A DNA stretch of 64,000 nucleotides from Lindgomyces ingoldianus (GCF_010093535.1 NW_022985189.1:68432-132431); one strand, 5' to 3'; numbered from the stretch's first letter, positions 1 through 12,460 are shown. Notes: generated by a model from the letters alone, not told the origin. Numbers and translations: made by a program.

Positions 1-184
1 AAGTAGCACGGATAGCACTGAGAGCAAGCTTTCGGAGAAAGATAGGAGTGTATTGTAAGAGAGACGAATCGCTGCCAAGCTTCGCTTGTCAGGATTCATG
101 CTTATATACGAAGCACAGGTCATACGACCTCCAAACAGGTCAGGTGAGGCCATACTGGCCCGTTCTGGGACATCCGGCCTTACA
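1..184 (-). repeat. LTR F1, truncated by the window edge
   Basis: This is an inverted copy of the 201-bp LTR F2 at 21,928-22,128. By eye the overlap shows no difference. It ends in TTACA at 184; the other 17 bp lie outside the window. Unlike its surroundings it keeps normal base composition (CpA-containing, GC-balanced), so it escaped RIP. It abuts internal sequence of Gypsy element B1. Whether it is a solo LTR or the end of a complete element to the left cannot be seen. Confidence 0.8.
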
Positions 185-771
185 TTAATTACTTAACTAA
201 GTATTAATACTTAATACTATATTTCTCTATAACTGCCTTTAATATAGCCTAGTTATTCTACTAATACATATAGGTTTACTATAGCCTGCCTAACATAATT
301 ATATTAGATAGAGGTACGCAGTTTGTCTTAGCCTTCTAGAACAAACTTTGTAAATAGCTCTAAATTGTCTTTTATCTATCTACAGCTTTTTACCTAGAGA
401 CTAACAGCTAGACTAAGAACATAAACACTATAATAAAATAAGTCTTATAAGTGTATATAAACTACTAGTAAGATAACTAGGTAAAATAGTTAGCTATAGT
501 ATAGTTTAAAGCTAATAACATAACATTTAAATTAACATAAGTATCCCTATTTTTAGTAAACTATAGATACTACCCTTAAATAAGATTTAAACTACTTTTA
601 AATACCCTCTAACTAACTTATTAATTTATATAAGTAATAGATATAAATAGACTTATTAATAAAATTTAAAACATATTTAAATACATTTATAAAAAGCTTA
701 CATAGGCTTAAGCTTTTTAATAAGAGTATGTAAACTAATTCTAAACCTCTGCCCCTGCGTATGCAGCTAGC

Positions 772-1068
772 TGTAACGGCGCAGGCAAGACAATGGGTCC
801 GAATGCGGTATGAATCCACTCAGAGGCATATGGGAGTGCGTGGGGACTTAGAGACCTGGGAATACCAATGACACCTATAGGCCTTGTACGTAGGATATCA
901 GAAAACTACTGAGCTAGCTACAGGGGCGAGGTGCAACTAAATACATAAGGGAATAGGGGTAACAGCAGGGGGCTGGGCAGAGTTGAGTCAGGGTCGGAGC
1001 TAATACGGAGACCCTTCAGATAGGTTCCGGGGCGACCTGAGATAGAACAATTTATAAGAATTGTTACA
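772..1068 (-). repeat. LTR of A1 (3' LTR on the minus strand)
   Basis: Direct repeat of 6,786-7,082. Ends are TGTAAC/GTTACA. It is relatively GC-rich for the block, with several RIP-type transitions separating the two LTRs. Confidence 0.9.
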
Positions 1069-4000
1069 CTACCCCCCCCCTCTATAGACTAATAGTCCTT
1101 ATTAGTAGTAGTTATAGTACAAAGTATTGCTGTTATATCCTCTGCATCCTTAAAACAAAACTAGTCTGATTTAGCTAGGTGTCCTTGCTAAGTATTTATT
1201 TACACTGCTAGCAGTGTCCTTAGAGTTGTAATACTTTTATGTATAACTATAAATTTACTTTTTACTTCTATACCTTATTATCTGCTAAGTAATCTATACC
1301 TTCTACACTAGCTTTAAAAGCCTTAATCTACTTCTATAAGGCCCTTAGAGGTCCTAGCTAATTTAGATGCTTATTATAAAAGGCCTTTAGTTTATAGGGA
1401 GAACCTATAAAATTTAAAGCCTTGTACTAGACTAGATTAGGGTTGTGTCCTACTTATTTTACCTAGTACTTAAGCGTTTTCTAGTAGAGCTTGCTAGTAA
1501 GTATTTCCTTTACTTCCTACTCCTCTACTCTATTAATAGTAATTCTAGGGGGTTTTAGAGGTTTTTATTTTAGGAGCAGATCCTAAGGGTCTTTGTAAAG
1601 CATGTTTAGTGCAAAGACATTATGTATCTTTAACCCTAAAGGTAGCTTTAGGTAGTATAAGTTTCTAACTTATTTAAGTACCTTAAAGGGGCCTTTCTAT
1701 TATTTAGATAGTTTTTAGCTAGGTCTTTAAACAGCAAGGTTCTTAGTGTTTAGGTAGACTATGTTGCTAACCTCCTAGTTAACTAGCTAGCAGTAGCAGT
1801 TAACTATAGTTTGCATCTAATTCTAGGCCTTTTCTATATAGGTCTTAGCTAACTCCTAAGCTGCATGCATGCAGGTTGCTAATGCTAAGGCATTCTTATA
1901 ATTTAGCTTATTTATAGCTATAATAGGTTCTATAGAATATTTTTAGTCCTAGCTTTAACATAGTTTAGAGCTGTATAGGACTTAATATAGAGACATTTTA
2001 ATTATTGCATAGGGCAAGGTTATCTAAGCCTAATTAATTAGGGGCAGTAAGGAACTCTAGTTATCTTAGTAAAAAAATATAAAAGGCCTTAGTCTTTAAT
2101 TAATATACTTATTTATAATCTCTATTTAGCTATTTATTTCTTTATAATAGGCAGTAAAAAGCTTAACTTTTACACCTAGAATTTAATAGAATTTAGACTA
2201 GAAACTAGATATAAACTAAGGTTCTTAATTAGAAATAATAGTTTTAAGTGTGTAGCTAAAATAGTACACCTATTAAACAAACAAAGCAGCTATTTTTTAG
2301 GTGTTAATTATTTTGTAGCAGGGGATAGAAATAGCTTGTTTTAATAGGCAATTAATTATAACTATAATCTAATTATATCTAGACTTATCTTTAGAAAACT
2401 CCTTAAAGTTAATGCATAAGTGCTGCATTAGTTAAGTAGGAATTAGTAGAGAGTAGATAAAGCCTAGAGTTTAGGTCTATTTTAAATAAGCCTTATAACA
2501 GAGAAGGTAATTTTATATGTATTATTTGCAAGTAGCTTCTATACCCTTCTAGTAGTACTTTTAGGCTAGTAACTAATAGGTCTTAGTAGCACTAGAATGT
2601 GCTAAAGATACTTAGTTATAAACTTTTTAAATAAGTTAGGTACACAGCAATAAGTCTGCTAGCACACATAGGCAGTTAGCATAAAGAAGTAGTCTGTTTT
2701 CTATTTAATAATAGTAAGGTAAGAGTTTTTACTTTTATGTAAAAAAGGCTTAATTTTTTTAAAGTAATATGTTAATTAATTCTAGAAAATCTAAAGACAT
2801 AACCTAGTCTAGTCCTTCTATAACATTTAGTGTAGCTGCTTAAGTTATTATTTAAGTAATATAGTACTAGGCTAGTTTAGAGTTAATTTAGAGGTGCAGT
2901 TAGTGCAGTTCTAGTAAGACCTTTAACTTATTATTAGTTTAAGCTGCTCTTAAATTTTTTATGTCTTGTTTACAACAACTAAAAATGTCTACTCTAGCGT
3001 TGTTTTTACTAGGGGTGTACTTAATTTAGAAGTAATACTAAGCTAACTTTTTAGCTTAATAGACCTAATAAGCATTTAGCACCTTTATTATTATAAAGTA
3101 CTTTAATAACTAATAATTAGTATATACTAGAGTGCTTATTACTATAAATGTAAGCTTAGCCTTTTATTATTTAAACACTGTAATAATTATAAATAGCTTC
3201 TTATTATGTATCTTTTAGTTTAGCTCTAAACTAGATAGAACCTTGCTATAGAATAATACAGGGCACTAATTTCTATCTGCTTGTTTCTAAGAGAGAACTC
3301 CTGCTACTACTTTATTAAAAGTGTTAGTTTTAATTTTAGTTTACAACACAAGGTTAAAATAGTAGAGTGTAAGTATACTTAGTAGCGCAGACTTTAGCTT
3401 TTTAAAAGCTATGTTACACTCTAAAGTCTATACAAAAGGGGTAGTAGGGCTTTAAAGCGTAATAATTAGTTTTACTATATAAAAGAATTTTAAAATAAAT
3501 TACTAATAGAATCTAGTAAAGCCTAGAAAGAATTTCACACCTGTTACAGTAGTAGGCGCCTGCTAGTTGTGTAGCACCTCTACTTTCTCTAGGTTAACCT
3601 CTAGTCCTTTGTTTAAAAGTATATAGCTAAGATACTTTATTTAAGTAATATAAAATTTGCTTTTTCTAATCTTTACTTATAATTCTGCTTACTAAAGCCT
3701 TTCTAAAACTTTCTTAATATAAAGAATATAAGTTGCCTTGTTTTTAGAGTAGATAAAAATGTTATTAAGATAAGTAATATAAAAATTATTTAGATAGTTA
3801 ATTAATATGTTGTTTATATAGCGCTAGTAAGTTACTAGACTATTACACAATCTAAAAGGCAAAACTTTACACTTATAAGTTCTATATTATATCTAAAAGG
3901 TAGTACACTTTTTAGAGCTTAGATCTATCTTAATCTTATTAAAAGCTGCGTAAATATTAAACTTAGTAAAGATTACTACCTTAGTAGGTCTTAACAAAAG

Positions 4001-6785
4001 TTTGTCTATGCGCAGTATTAGATACACATTCTTGCAGGTAAAAGCATTAAGTTTGCAGTAATTAACGCAGATACATAAGTTACTATTTAGTTTCTATACA
4101 TAAAAGATAGAAGATATAAAAGGGCTTTAACTCTACTTAATAAAGCTATATTTTAGATTTTTTATAACATATTTCTTTATTGCCTCTAGCTTCTTAAGGT
4201 TCTGTTTGTACAACAGACTGTAACTGTTAGAGAGAGGCTCTGTAAGGACAATCTTATAGTTATATAGACAATGTACTAGTAGCTAGTAAGCTGCTGTGTA
4301 GCTAAATACATTTTAGTACTAATAGTATTTAGAGAGCAATTAAAAGTTTACTAATGCTTTAGTTTTATGTTTAGCGTCTAACTATAAGGCTTACTTGTCT
4401 TTAATTAACTACTTAATTTTATAAATAGAAGTTAAAAAGAACTTGTTCTTTTTTTTTTATATTAAAATAAAAAGCATTTACTAAAATTAGAGTAATAGTA
4501 GCTAAACAGACCTTCTTTAGACCTGTTCTAGATTTCTTAATAAATAGGCAGAAAAACAATTTAAGTGTCTTTAGACTATAGACAATAAGAGATCTGTATA
4601 ATTTTAGTAGCCTTAGTAAACCCTTAATGCAGTAGATTATTAAGCTGTATAACTGCTAAAATTAGTCCTTTTCTTATAGTGTGTTGCGTTGTTTAATATC
4701 TAACTCTACTTCTTTATTACGCGCAGGCTAGGTTAATTGCATAAGCAAGGGCAGCAAAGGTTTATAGGTAGGCAGATATTTACTAGGCTATATAATCTAA
4801 TTCCTCTTTATATCTAGATAGAGTTTAAAACAATGTAACTATTTAATGCTAATAATGTAATTCTAGAAGCTAAGGTCTATAATAACAAAGAGGCAGTTTT
4901 AGATGCTTCTTTTATTAATTTACATATGTAGGCGGATATACTAGTAGACAGGGACTTAGATCTAATCTTAAAAGCCCTTAACTATAACTTTAAATAGTAA
5001 GCGTTAGATAGAGACATAAAAGCATTAAAATAATAACTTAGTAGTTAGTAAGTTAATAAATAGAAAACTATAAGCGCTAGTATTAACTAAAGAATTTAAA
5101 CAGACTCTAATGCTTTTTAAATATAAAATAGTAGGAACTTAGAAGTGTTTTTCTTTAAATAAGTGTAATAAATTAATGTTTAATAGATTATACTTACTTA
5201 AGCCTAGAATAAAAAGTTTTTTTAGGTGTTACTATTTTCTATTTAGAAGGCATCTAAGTTAAAATTATTTATGTCTATAAATTCTTTTTTAGAATCTTAC
5301 TACTCTACCTTTATTTTTTATACTCTAGGGATAGAGTAGTTGCTAGCAAAATGTTTTAGTTTTTTATAATTATAATAGTTGCTAGGAGTTATCTGTCTTT
5401 CTAGGGCAGGTGTCTAGCTAGATTGTCTATAAGTAACTAACATAGACTAGAGTACTAACAGAGGTGTAGGTCAGGGTGCACTAGAATAGTATACTGCCTT
5501 AGATGTATTACTAGAAACCTTCTAAGACTAATCTGTACTAGGTCTAATAGTAGACTGTTAGGTAAGATTAATAGTTTACTTTAAAATAGCAGGAGTATTC
5601 TTTCTTTCTATGTTATAGGCTGTTAGGTAGGCTACTATAGTCTTAAAAGAGCCCTTCTAAGTGTGCTTAAAACCTAAGTTTAGTACTTTTAAGCTAGGTA
5701 GTATTTTTTTTTATAAGTAAAAAAACTATTTTACTTTTAATATAAACCTTTTAACAGCAGCACTAATAAAGTAAGCTTTAAAGGTAAGAAACACTTCTTC
5801 TTTACTTATTTTTAGAGTTTAAAATGCCTGTTGCGCCTCTGTCTTTTTATTACTAGTAATAAAGTAAGTTTATAAGAGCTTAATTATTTCTTTTATGTTT
5901 TTAAACTAAAAGTAATCTAATTTAGCTAGGTATCTAGGCTCTAGGTATTCCTTTGCGATACTAGCAGTGTGTCCCTATACTAGCGCTATGCGTGCGCGCT
6001 TACTCTAATAGTAATCTGCATTAATGTTAAGTCTATCTATAATAGAGGCTTACTATTATTTAAACATAAGTTCTTTACTATCTATAAGGTTCTTAATTTT
6101 AGGCGTGCGTTTAGTAAGGTAGCTTTAAGGGAGCTTAGAAGTGCCTAAAAAGTCTCTTACTATTAGAGTAGTAGAGGTAATTTAAGGTATTATTATAAGT
6201 AATTTAGTAGTTAGTAGGGGATAATTAAGACTAATAGTTTTTAATCTAGTTAGCTGTTTAATTTATGCCTTTAATTAAGCAACTTAGTTTTTAAGAGCTA
6301 TGCTACTAAAGTTTAACTCTAAATCTAGTAAGTTTTTAGCTTTAAGTCCTATAAAAGAGAGTTTAGCTATTAAAGTTAGTAGTAGTTTAGTTTTAAAAGT
6401 AGGCATCTTGCCTTAGCTGCAGCTAGAATAGGTTACAGTCTTTACAATAAAATCTAATAGTAGTTAAGAGTTAGGCATTAGTAGTTATCTTTAATTCTAA
6501 TAAGTTATTAGTAGTCTTTAAGTTTCTACCTTAGCGCACTTTTTATAACTTTTTTAAAGGCAATTTTAATTATAGAGGATAAGAAGTTCTAAACTTAAAG
6601 GCTTTAGTTAACAGAAAGTTTCTAGAATTCTATCTATACTAACTAAATAATTTAATGTAATAGTGTGTAAGAATAGCAACCTAAACTAAATTAGACGCTT
6701 TTTAGAGTTAGACATAGTTAAACAAACAATTAATACAATATTATTAATAAGGCTGTTACTAGTAAAAGTAAGTTTTCTAATATAA

Positions 6786-7082
6786 TGTAACAGCGCAGGC
6801 AAGACAATAGGTCTAAATGCGGTATAAATCTACTTAGAGGCATATAGGAGTGCGTGGGGACTTAGAGACCTAGGAATACTAATAACACCTATAGGCCTTG
6901 TACGTAGGATATCAGAAAACTACTAAGCTAGCTACAGGGGCGAGGTGCAACTAAATACATGAGGGAATAGGGGTAACAGCAGGGGGCTGGGCAGAGTCGA
7001 GTTAGGGTCGGAGCTGATACGGAGACCCTTTGGATAGGTTCTGGGGCGACCTGAGATGGAACGATTCATGAGAATTGTTACA
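6786..7082 (-). repeat. LTR of A1 (5' LTR on the minus strand)
   Basis: 297-bp direct repeat of 772-1,068, followed by the duplicated target CTAGC. Confidence 0.9.
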
Positions 7083-7586
7083 CTAGCAAGAAGGTCTAGC
7101 TAAATGCTAGAAATATCTAAATAAACTAATAATTAAAGAAACTTAATTAGAAAAACCTTAGCCTTTTTATAGTAGCCTATATAGTCTTATTACACACTTA
7201 CTAATTAATCCTACCTAACAGCATAAAGATACACCCTGTGTTCTACATATTGTTGCTGCGCTAAGTAGCTTCTAAATCTAACTATCTACTTAAATAGCTA
7301 AACCTGCTACCTAAACCTATTATTATAAATAATAAACTAGAATATGTTATAAAAGACATTAAATAAATTTAGTTTAATAAAAAAAAACATATCTATAAAT
7401 ACTTTATAAAATAGACTAGATATAATAAACTGTTATAAGAACCTATAAAAGCCTTATAAAAGAACTTTACAGTAACCTAATTCTACGCTTAATACTTATC
7501 TAAACTAAACTTATACTCTAATAAAGAGAACTTAATGCTAGAACTACTAATGTAAAGGATTCCCTTTTTAATAAGAAGGGGGGTAC

Positions 7587-7904
7587 TGTCACAGTATTCT
7601 CCCTAGATCCTAGACATAACTATATTAGACATGTACTAAAGTATTATTAGTGCATGTCTAATATAAACATAACATAACATAGACATAAACTTAAGCATAA
7701 ACTGCCTTAACACTAACTAAACTTAGAACAGGCTTAATTTATACTTAAAGCGCTTAGACTTTTAAGCTAAGTATTTAATTACTAATTTCCTTTTAAACCT
7801 TCTTATTCCTTACACAACGTCTTGTACCTACTATGATACCTTACGTAGTAATTAAACTAGACCTCCGTGAAGCTCTATAACCTTACTCGTGCATAATCGT
7901 GACA
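7587..7904 (+). repeat. 3' LTR of Gypsy element B1
   Basis: 318-bp LTR, TGTCAC...GTGACA, preceded by a G-rich polypurine tract. It is an inverted copy of the B2 LTRs (18,867-19,185 and 24,414-24,731). The right flank CCTTA would be the target duplication; its left partner is outside the window. Confidence 0.85.
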
Positions 7905-9089
7905 CCTTATGCTAACATTTAATTAATGTATTTCTATAAGGCTTCCTTCTGTATTTTTGTTAGAGGGCAGAGCCTGTAGGTTTTTAGATTAGAATCCTTT
8001 ATTAAGTTTATAGCATAGTTCTAGAGTTAATGTAGGGGCAGTTCTTTTAGATCCTTAGGTGTTTTAAACATGTCTCTGTAGTTCTTATATTTAGTAGAAA
8101 TAGCATGTTTCTTCTAGATTTTATAAATACTAATTTATTTTACATCTTTATTAGCTTTAAGTTCTTTATAAGAAACCTTTTTTAATTTTTTTTATAACTT
8201 TTACTGCTTTAGCTTTTAGCTTTTAGCAAGAGAATTTTTAAAGTTTTTATTTCTTAGGGTAGTAACTACTACCTTACTTTACCTGTTTATAGATTTAGCA
8301 TAAGTTATTATAGCCTACTAACTAGGTTATGCGCGCGTAGTCCTCTAGACTTTTAATAGTTATTATTTTTTAATTAATAGCAAAGTTATGCTTTTTAAGC
8401 TAGTTATAGCCTATAATTACATTATATTTATCTTCTAGTAGGAGTATGCTTATAGACTTCTAGTCTCTAGTGTTTAGTGTTGTAAGATCTTTGTTATATG
8501 TTTCTAAGTTAATCTATTCTCTGCTATATTCTAGTAAAAAAGTGTTAGTAAGAGTTACCTTAAATAAGTTTTTCTTAATTTAAAATAGAATGCTTTATTT
8601 CTCTACTTATTTTACATCTATTACTGTAAAGGTGCATCTGCTGTTAATAAGAGCTAACTTTGTCTATCCTTTAAATATAAAGGTTGTAGTTAGGCTTTAT
8701 TCTAATTCTTAGCCTACAGCTACTAGCGCTTTTATATTATAAAATATTTCTTTTTTTTTATAAAGTTAATGTTTTTTAACATAATAGTTAGCTGCTTTAC
8801 ATTTATAATTTTTTACTAAGTAATAAGTTAGTATATAATCTTTCTTATAAGCAGCTTTTTATTAAAAATAGTAAAATCTATAGCTATTCTAATAGTAATA
8901 ATTAGGCTAACTCTTTAGTTCTTCTTAAGTAGGTAGTGTTTAATATGTATAATAGTTAGTTATTTTACATATTAATGCAGTGCTTTTTTAAGAGTTGTTA
9001 TCTAGTTATCTTTCCTACATAGGCTACTAGCCTGCTTAGTGTTTATTATTCTAATGCTTTATGCAATACTATTATGTGCATTAGTACTA
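7905..9089 (-). mobile_element. Gypsy element H: protease and N-terminal RT remnant
   Basis: On minus, 8,631-8,654 reads A-L-I-N-S-R-C-T, the retropepsin active site A-L-I-D-S-G-C-T with Asp to Asn and Gly to Arg by G-to-A. Downstream comes a retropepsin-type I-I-G-Y-N-(stop)-L stretch. Near 7,930-8,090 there is an RT N-terminal region resembling E-L-P-L-H-R-P-W followed by a P-L-T/S-x-x-E-like segment. The order PR then RT on minus matches Ty3/Gypsy Pol. The rest of Pol would lie left of B1, which cut in at 7,904. The gag part continues beyond D1 at 10,442-12,460. Confidence 0.7.
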
Positions 9090-10439
9090 ACGTACTTCAC
9101 GGGCGAGTTGCTTACACACCTGAGTTGCTTACTTTTGCTAAGACCCCACTAAACTACCCTTTCTACACTAATGCATTCCCCACAACACTACTTAGACGCG
9201 CTAAAAGAACATTAGATACAGCTTACACTCTAAGCTTTTAAATAAGACATAAAACTCTTAAAGAAATGTGCTATAGCTATGTGTAGAGTTTTATAAAAGA
9301 TAATAAATAACTACAGCACTAAATAACCTTTATAAGCTAATTCTACAGCTAAATTATAGAGGCTAGGTAATAAAAAGAAGCAGGTGATTGTTAAGACTAT
9401 ACTTAAGCTATATGCGTAAGGAATTTCCCCTTAGATAGCATTTATAGCTAATATAGCTAATTCTTTGCGCGCTAAGCATAATCTAGGCTATGTTTACATA
9501 AACTAGCCTAGTATGTTTGTAAAGTGTTATTTAAAGCTTAAAGTAAAGTTTTAAACGCAAGTGTAGTTAAGAGATATTTAGCTAATTATAAACCCTATCT
9601 TACTAAAGTTATACATGTTATTATTCTAGATGCTATACTTAGCTTTAATATTCTCTACAAGGCTAAACCTGCCCTAAATTACCCTAGAACTCTTATAAAA
9701 AGCTCTCTTATAGTTATACTTACGCTTAAATGTTACTTTAAGCTTTAAATAACACTTTACAAACGTACTAGGCTAGTTTATGCAAACATAGCCTAGATTA
9801 CGCTTAGCGCGCAAAGAATTAGCTATATTAGCTATAAATGCTATCTAAGAGGAAATTCTTTACGCATATAGCTTAAGTATAGTCTTAATAATTACCTGCT
9901 TCTTTTTATTACCTAGCCTCTGTAATTTAGCTGTAGAATTAGCTTATAAAGGTTGTCTAGCGCTGTAGTTATTTATTATCTTTTATAGGACTTTTGTTAG
10001 ATATGCGCACCTACTGTCAAGACAGGAGGAATGTTTGACGAAAGCTGCTACATAGTACGAGCAATAAGCTCGAACAGTATGTTGCTGCAAATTGCTGCAT
10101 TTTGCAGCATTTTGCAGCATNNNNNNNNNNNNNNNNNNNNNNNNNNNNNNAATCAATACAATCAATCAATCATCCCATACATCATATCCAAACCCATCAT
10201 TCATCTCAGGAAGCCTAGAAACAGTGCTTCAATCTAACAACTTTACACATAGCTATAGCACATTTCTTTAAGAGTTTTATGTCTTGTTTAAAAGCTTAGA
10301 GCGTAAGCTGTATCTAACGTTCTTTTAGCGCGTCTAAGTAGTGTTGTGGGGAATGCATTAGTGTAGGAAGGGTAGTTTAGTAGGGTCTTAGCAAAAGTAA
10401 GCAACTCAGGTGTGTAAGCAACTCGCCTGTGAAGTACGT
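9090..10439. mobile_element. D1: long-inverted-repeat pogo/Fot1-type derivative (foldback)
   Basis: The termini 9,090-9,130 and 10,397-10,439 are inverted copies (ACGTACTTCAC... with subterminal GAGTTGCTTAC repeats). They are flanked by TA (9,088-9,089 and 10,440-10,441), the target of the Tc1/mariner/pogo superfamily. The inverted repeat continues inward: 9,296-9,545 pairs with 9,732-9,987, so nearly the whole element folds back. The right arm is interrupted at about 9,988-10,240 by unrelated, un-RIPed sequence containing a 30-N assembly gap. No transposase frame is seen here; the family is inferred from D3, which shares the ends. Confidence 0.75.
9988..10240. other. Non-RIPed island with assembly gap inside D1
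   Basis: About 250 bp of ordinary composition sits in the right arm of the D1 hairpin, replacing a few expected bases. It holds 30 N (10,121-10,150). Left of the gap is a TTGC(T/A)GCA-rich stretch (10,082-10,120) like the 20-bp minisatellite at 13,141. Right of it is an AATC-rich sequence. It could be a real insertion, a collapsed tandem repeat or a scaffolding misjoin. Confidence 0.7.
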
Positions 10440-10441
10440 TA

Positions 10442-12460
10442 AGAGTATAAATAATTATCTAGTCTATGTAAAGTGTTAATTAGATGTTTTTAAGTCTATT
10501 TAAAGTATTCTTAAGTTTATACTAACTATATAGAGTGTTCTTTCTACTAGCAATTGTCTGTACTATAGGAAGCGCTACTACAGAGGAGACATTATCTGTA
10601 GTTGTATTGTAGGGTAAGAGCTTTTCTGCTAACTGCTAGCTCTAGAAGCAAGGTTTTTAGTTACTCTAGGCTTAGTTCTAGGACTTTAAACCTAGTAGGT
10701 CTTTCTAGTTCTTTAAGCTTCTAGTTATAGATCTTTATAAAGAACTACTATTATTTTTCTTTATTTATAACATTATATTTTACTTTAGCTATTTATTACA
10801 CTATATTAAATGTTTTATAACTATTTCTAATGTTTATTTAGTGTAGTAACACTACACACTTTTTAAAGTAATTATGTTATTACTTACACTTCTAGCATAA
10901 ACAGCTCTAGAACTGTCTAGAAAGTTTCTACGCTAAAGTGCCTAGAGTTTTATTATTTAAAGAGAACTATTTTTTTCTTTTTTAATATTTATAATGTATC
11001 TGTAAGGACGGAGCTCTGTACCACTACGCTAATACAACCAAAAAGGTGCGAATAATTAACCAACGTTAATTATTGCGTACAGAATAGTATATATACCCGT
11101 CGCACGTAAGCACTATCTCGGCCTTACACGTAAGCGCTATCCCACCCTTACAGTATCTTTAAATTTAAGTTTCTTTTTAGTATCTTTTAAAAATTATAAG
11201 GTTCTATAACACCTAATTAAGGCTACTAAAGTTTATAATAGCTACTCTTTTAATACAGTTTAGGATAGCTTTTTAAAGAATAGTTTTTTTTATATTACTA
11301 GTAAAGTCTATTATCTAGTCTTTCTAATATTTTTTTATCTATAAGGCTGTATTTAGCAGTAGTTAATAGCTTTTATTATTATAGTAGTATTTTTATTCTC
11401 TCTCTTTTAGAAGTTTAGGCAATTTTAGCAGAAATGTCTTACTTTTTTATAGTTTAGGCAGGCCTTATCTTTTAGCTACTTCTATTACTTCTTAGTTAAA
11501 AGCAGCTTATTATGTCTAAAAGCTTAGCTTTTTTTAAAAGAGAGGCTTTATATATATTTTATGTAACTAAGGTCTATTAGTTTTTTATTATAATAAAAGG
11601 CTTTTTTTTCTTAGAAATAAACTTAGGTTTCTAAAGAACTTTTTTACACTATTTTTCTTTTTTATGTTTTCTATGCCTATTATTATAAAGTGTTGCTTTT
11701 ATAATAAAAATTTTAAAAGTAGTTAGTTTTCTATTATATATAAATTTATTTTCTATTATATATTTTAAACTATTATAGAACATTTAGTAAAAAGCTTTCT
11801 AGTCTATCTATCTGCAGATAGCTAGCTGCTCTCTAAAACGTGCAGCGTAGTACTAGGCTATGCCTTTTTCTTGTTTTAGAGCGTTTAATTTATTAGCTGC
11901 AATTTTTTATTTATCTATAGTTCTATAGATAGCTGTTAGAGCTTCTTTAAAAGCTTTTATACTACTAAATATTTCTTTAGTCTTAGAGTTTAGTGTAAAG
12001 CTATTAGCTCTAAAGTCTATCTAATTATCTGCGTGTAGCTAGAACTAGATTGTAAAAGGTTCTTTTAAATGTAGTTCTATCTAGGATATTATTTCTGTAT
12101 TAGTTTAAAATGCTTTTTTATTATATTGCATATAGAGGTAGCATTTAGTAAAAAAGAGGCAGAAGTCTTTAGGCAATTTTTTAAAAGGCTTTAAAAGAGC
12201 TAGTTATAAAGTTTTTTTTTAGCTATAATACTTGCTTTCTTAGTTAAGATATTTTTAGCAAAGCTTGCTCTGCTTATTATATTCAGGTTTGCAGAACGAA
12301 AAGTTGAGCAGAATCTCCTCTTTTAGACGCGCTAGTTAGTTAGAATTTCTTTAGATAAACCCTAGTAACGCTATTTCTCTGTCACTTTATGTATTTCTTA
12401 CATTCTTTTTTAAAAAAAAATGTATACGTTATATAAGTGCACCTTTCTATTAATTTGCAC
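10442..12460 (-). mobile_element. Gypsy element H: Gag remnant with zinc knuckle
   Basis: On minus, 11,419-11,460 reads C-L-N-Y-K-K-V-R-H-F-C-(stop)-N-C, a CCHC zinc knuckle (CxxCxxxGHxxxxC) with Cys to Tyr and Gly to Lys/Arg, all explicable as G-to-A. Further 5' on minus (about 11,820-11,900) a Y-Y-A-A-R-F-R-E-Q-L-A segment resembles the conserved C-terminal part of retrotransposon Gag. With the protease/RT piece at 7,905-9,089 this gives gag-PR-RT order on minus, interrupted by D1. LTRs of H were not identified. Solo LTR G lies inside. Confidence 0.65.
11001..11152. repeat. Solo LTR G (152 bp)
   Basis: Ends TGTAAGGACGG and CCACCCTTACA, flanked by the perfect 5-bp duplication GTATC (10,996-11,000 and 11,153-11,157). 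It contains an internal TATATATA-like box and two ACGTAAGC words. It keeps normal composition in a heavily RIPed surrounding. No second copy was seen in the window. Confidence 0.8.

Larger units (their letters stand above)
772..7082 (-). mobile_element. LTR retrotransposon A1, Ty3/Gypsy, RIP-inactivated
   Basis: Two 297-bp LTRs (772-1,068 and 6,786-7,082, TGTAAC...GTTACA) bound a 6.3-kb element flanked by a perfect 5-bp duplication CTAGC (767-771 and 7,083-7,087). The undisturbed target can be read in B2 near 19,680. A C-tract just inside the left LTR (1,071-1,080) is the polypurine tract read on minus, so the sense strand is minus. At 3,746-3,772 the minus strand reads Y-L-N-N-I-F-I-Y-S, which is the RT catalytic YLDD box with both Asp changed to Asn (GAT/GAC to AAT/AAC). 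Gag-related sequence near 5,950-6,150 matches A2. No open reading frame remains. Confidence 0.9.
185..7904 (+). mobile_element. Ty3/Gypsy element B1, 3' part, interrupted by A1
   Basis: Internal sequence 185-771 plus 7,088-7,586 is the reverse complement of the matching part of B2 (about 20,265 down to 19,186). It ends with a purine tract (AAGAAGGGGGGTAC, ending at 7,586) and the 3' LTR at 7,587-7,904 (318 bp, TGTCAC...GTGACA). The purine tract before the right LTR puts the sense strand on plus. Element A1 splits it. The 5' part lies left of the window or is cut by F1. Family assignment comes from the RT motif of B2. All reading frames are destroyed by RIP. Confidence 0.75.

Noticed and set aside
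613..819. 68-codon minus frame in the left repeat
   Set aside because: Lies across the A1 LTR/B1 junction in AT-rich RIPed sequence; chance frame.
9090..10439. Assigning D1 to a helitron or CRISPR-like palindrome
   Set aside because: TA duplication and termini shared with a pogo-coding copy explain it; no regular spacers.
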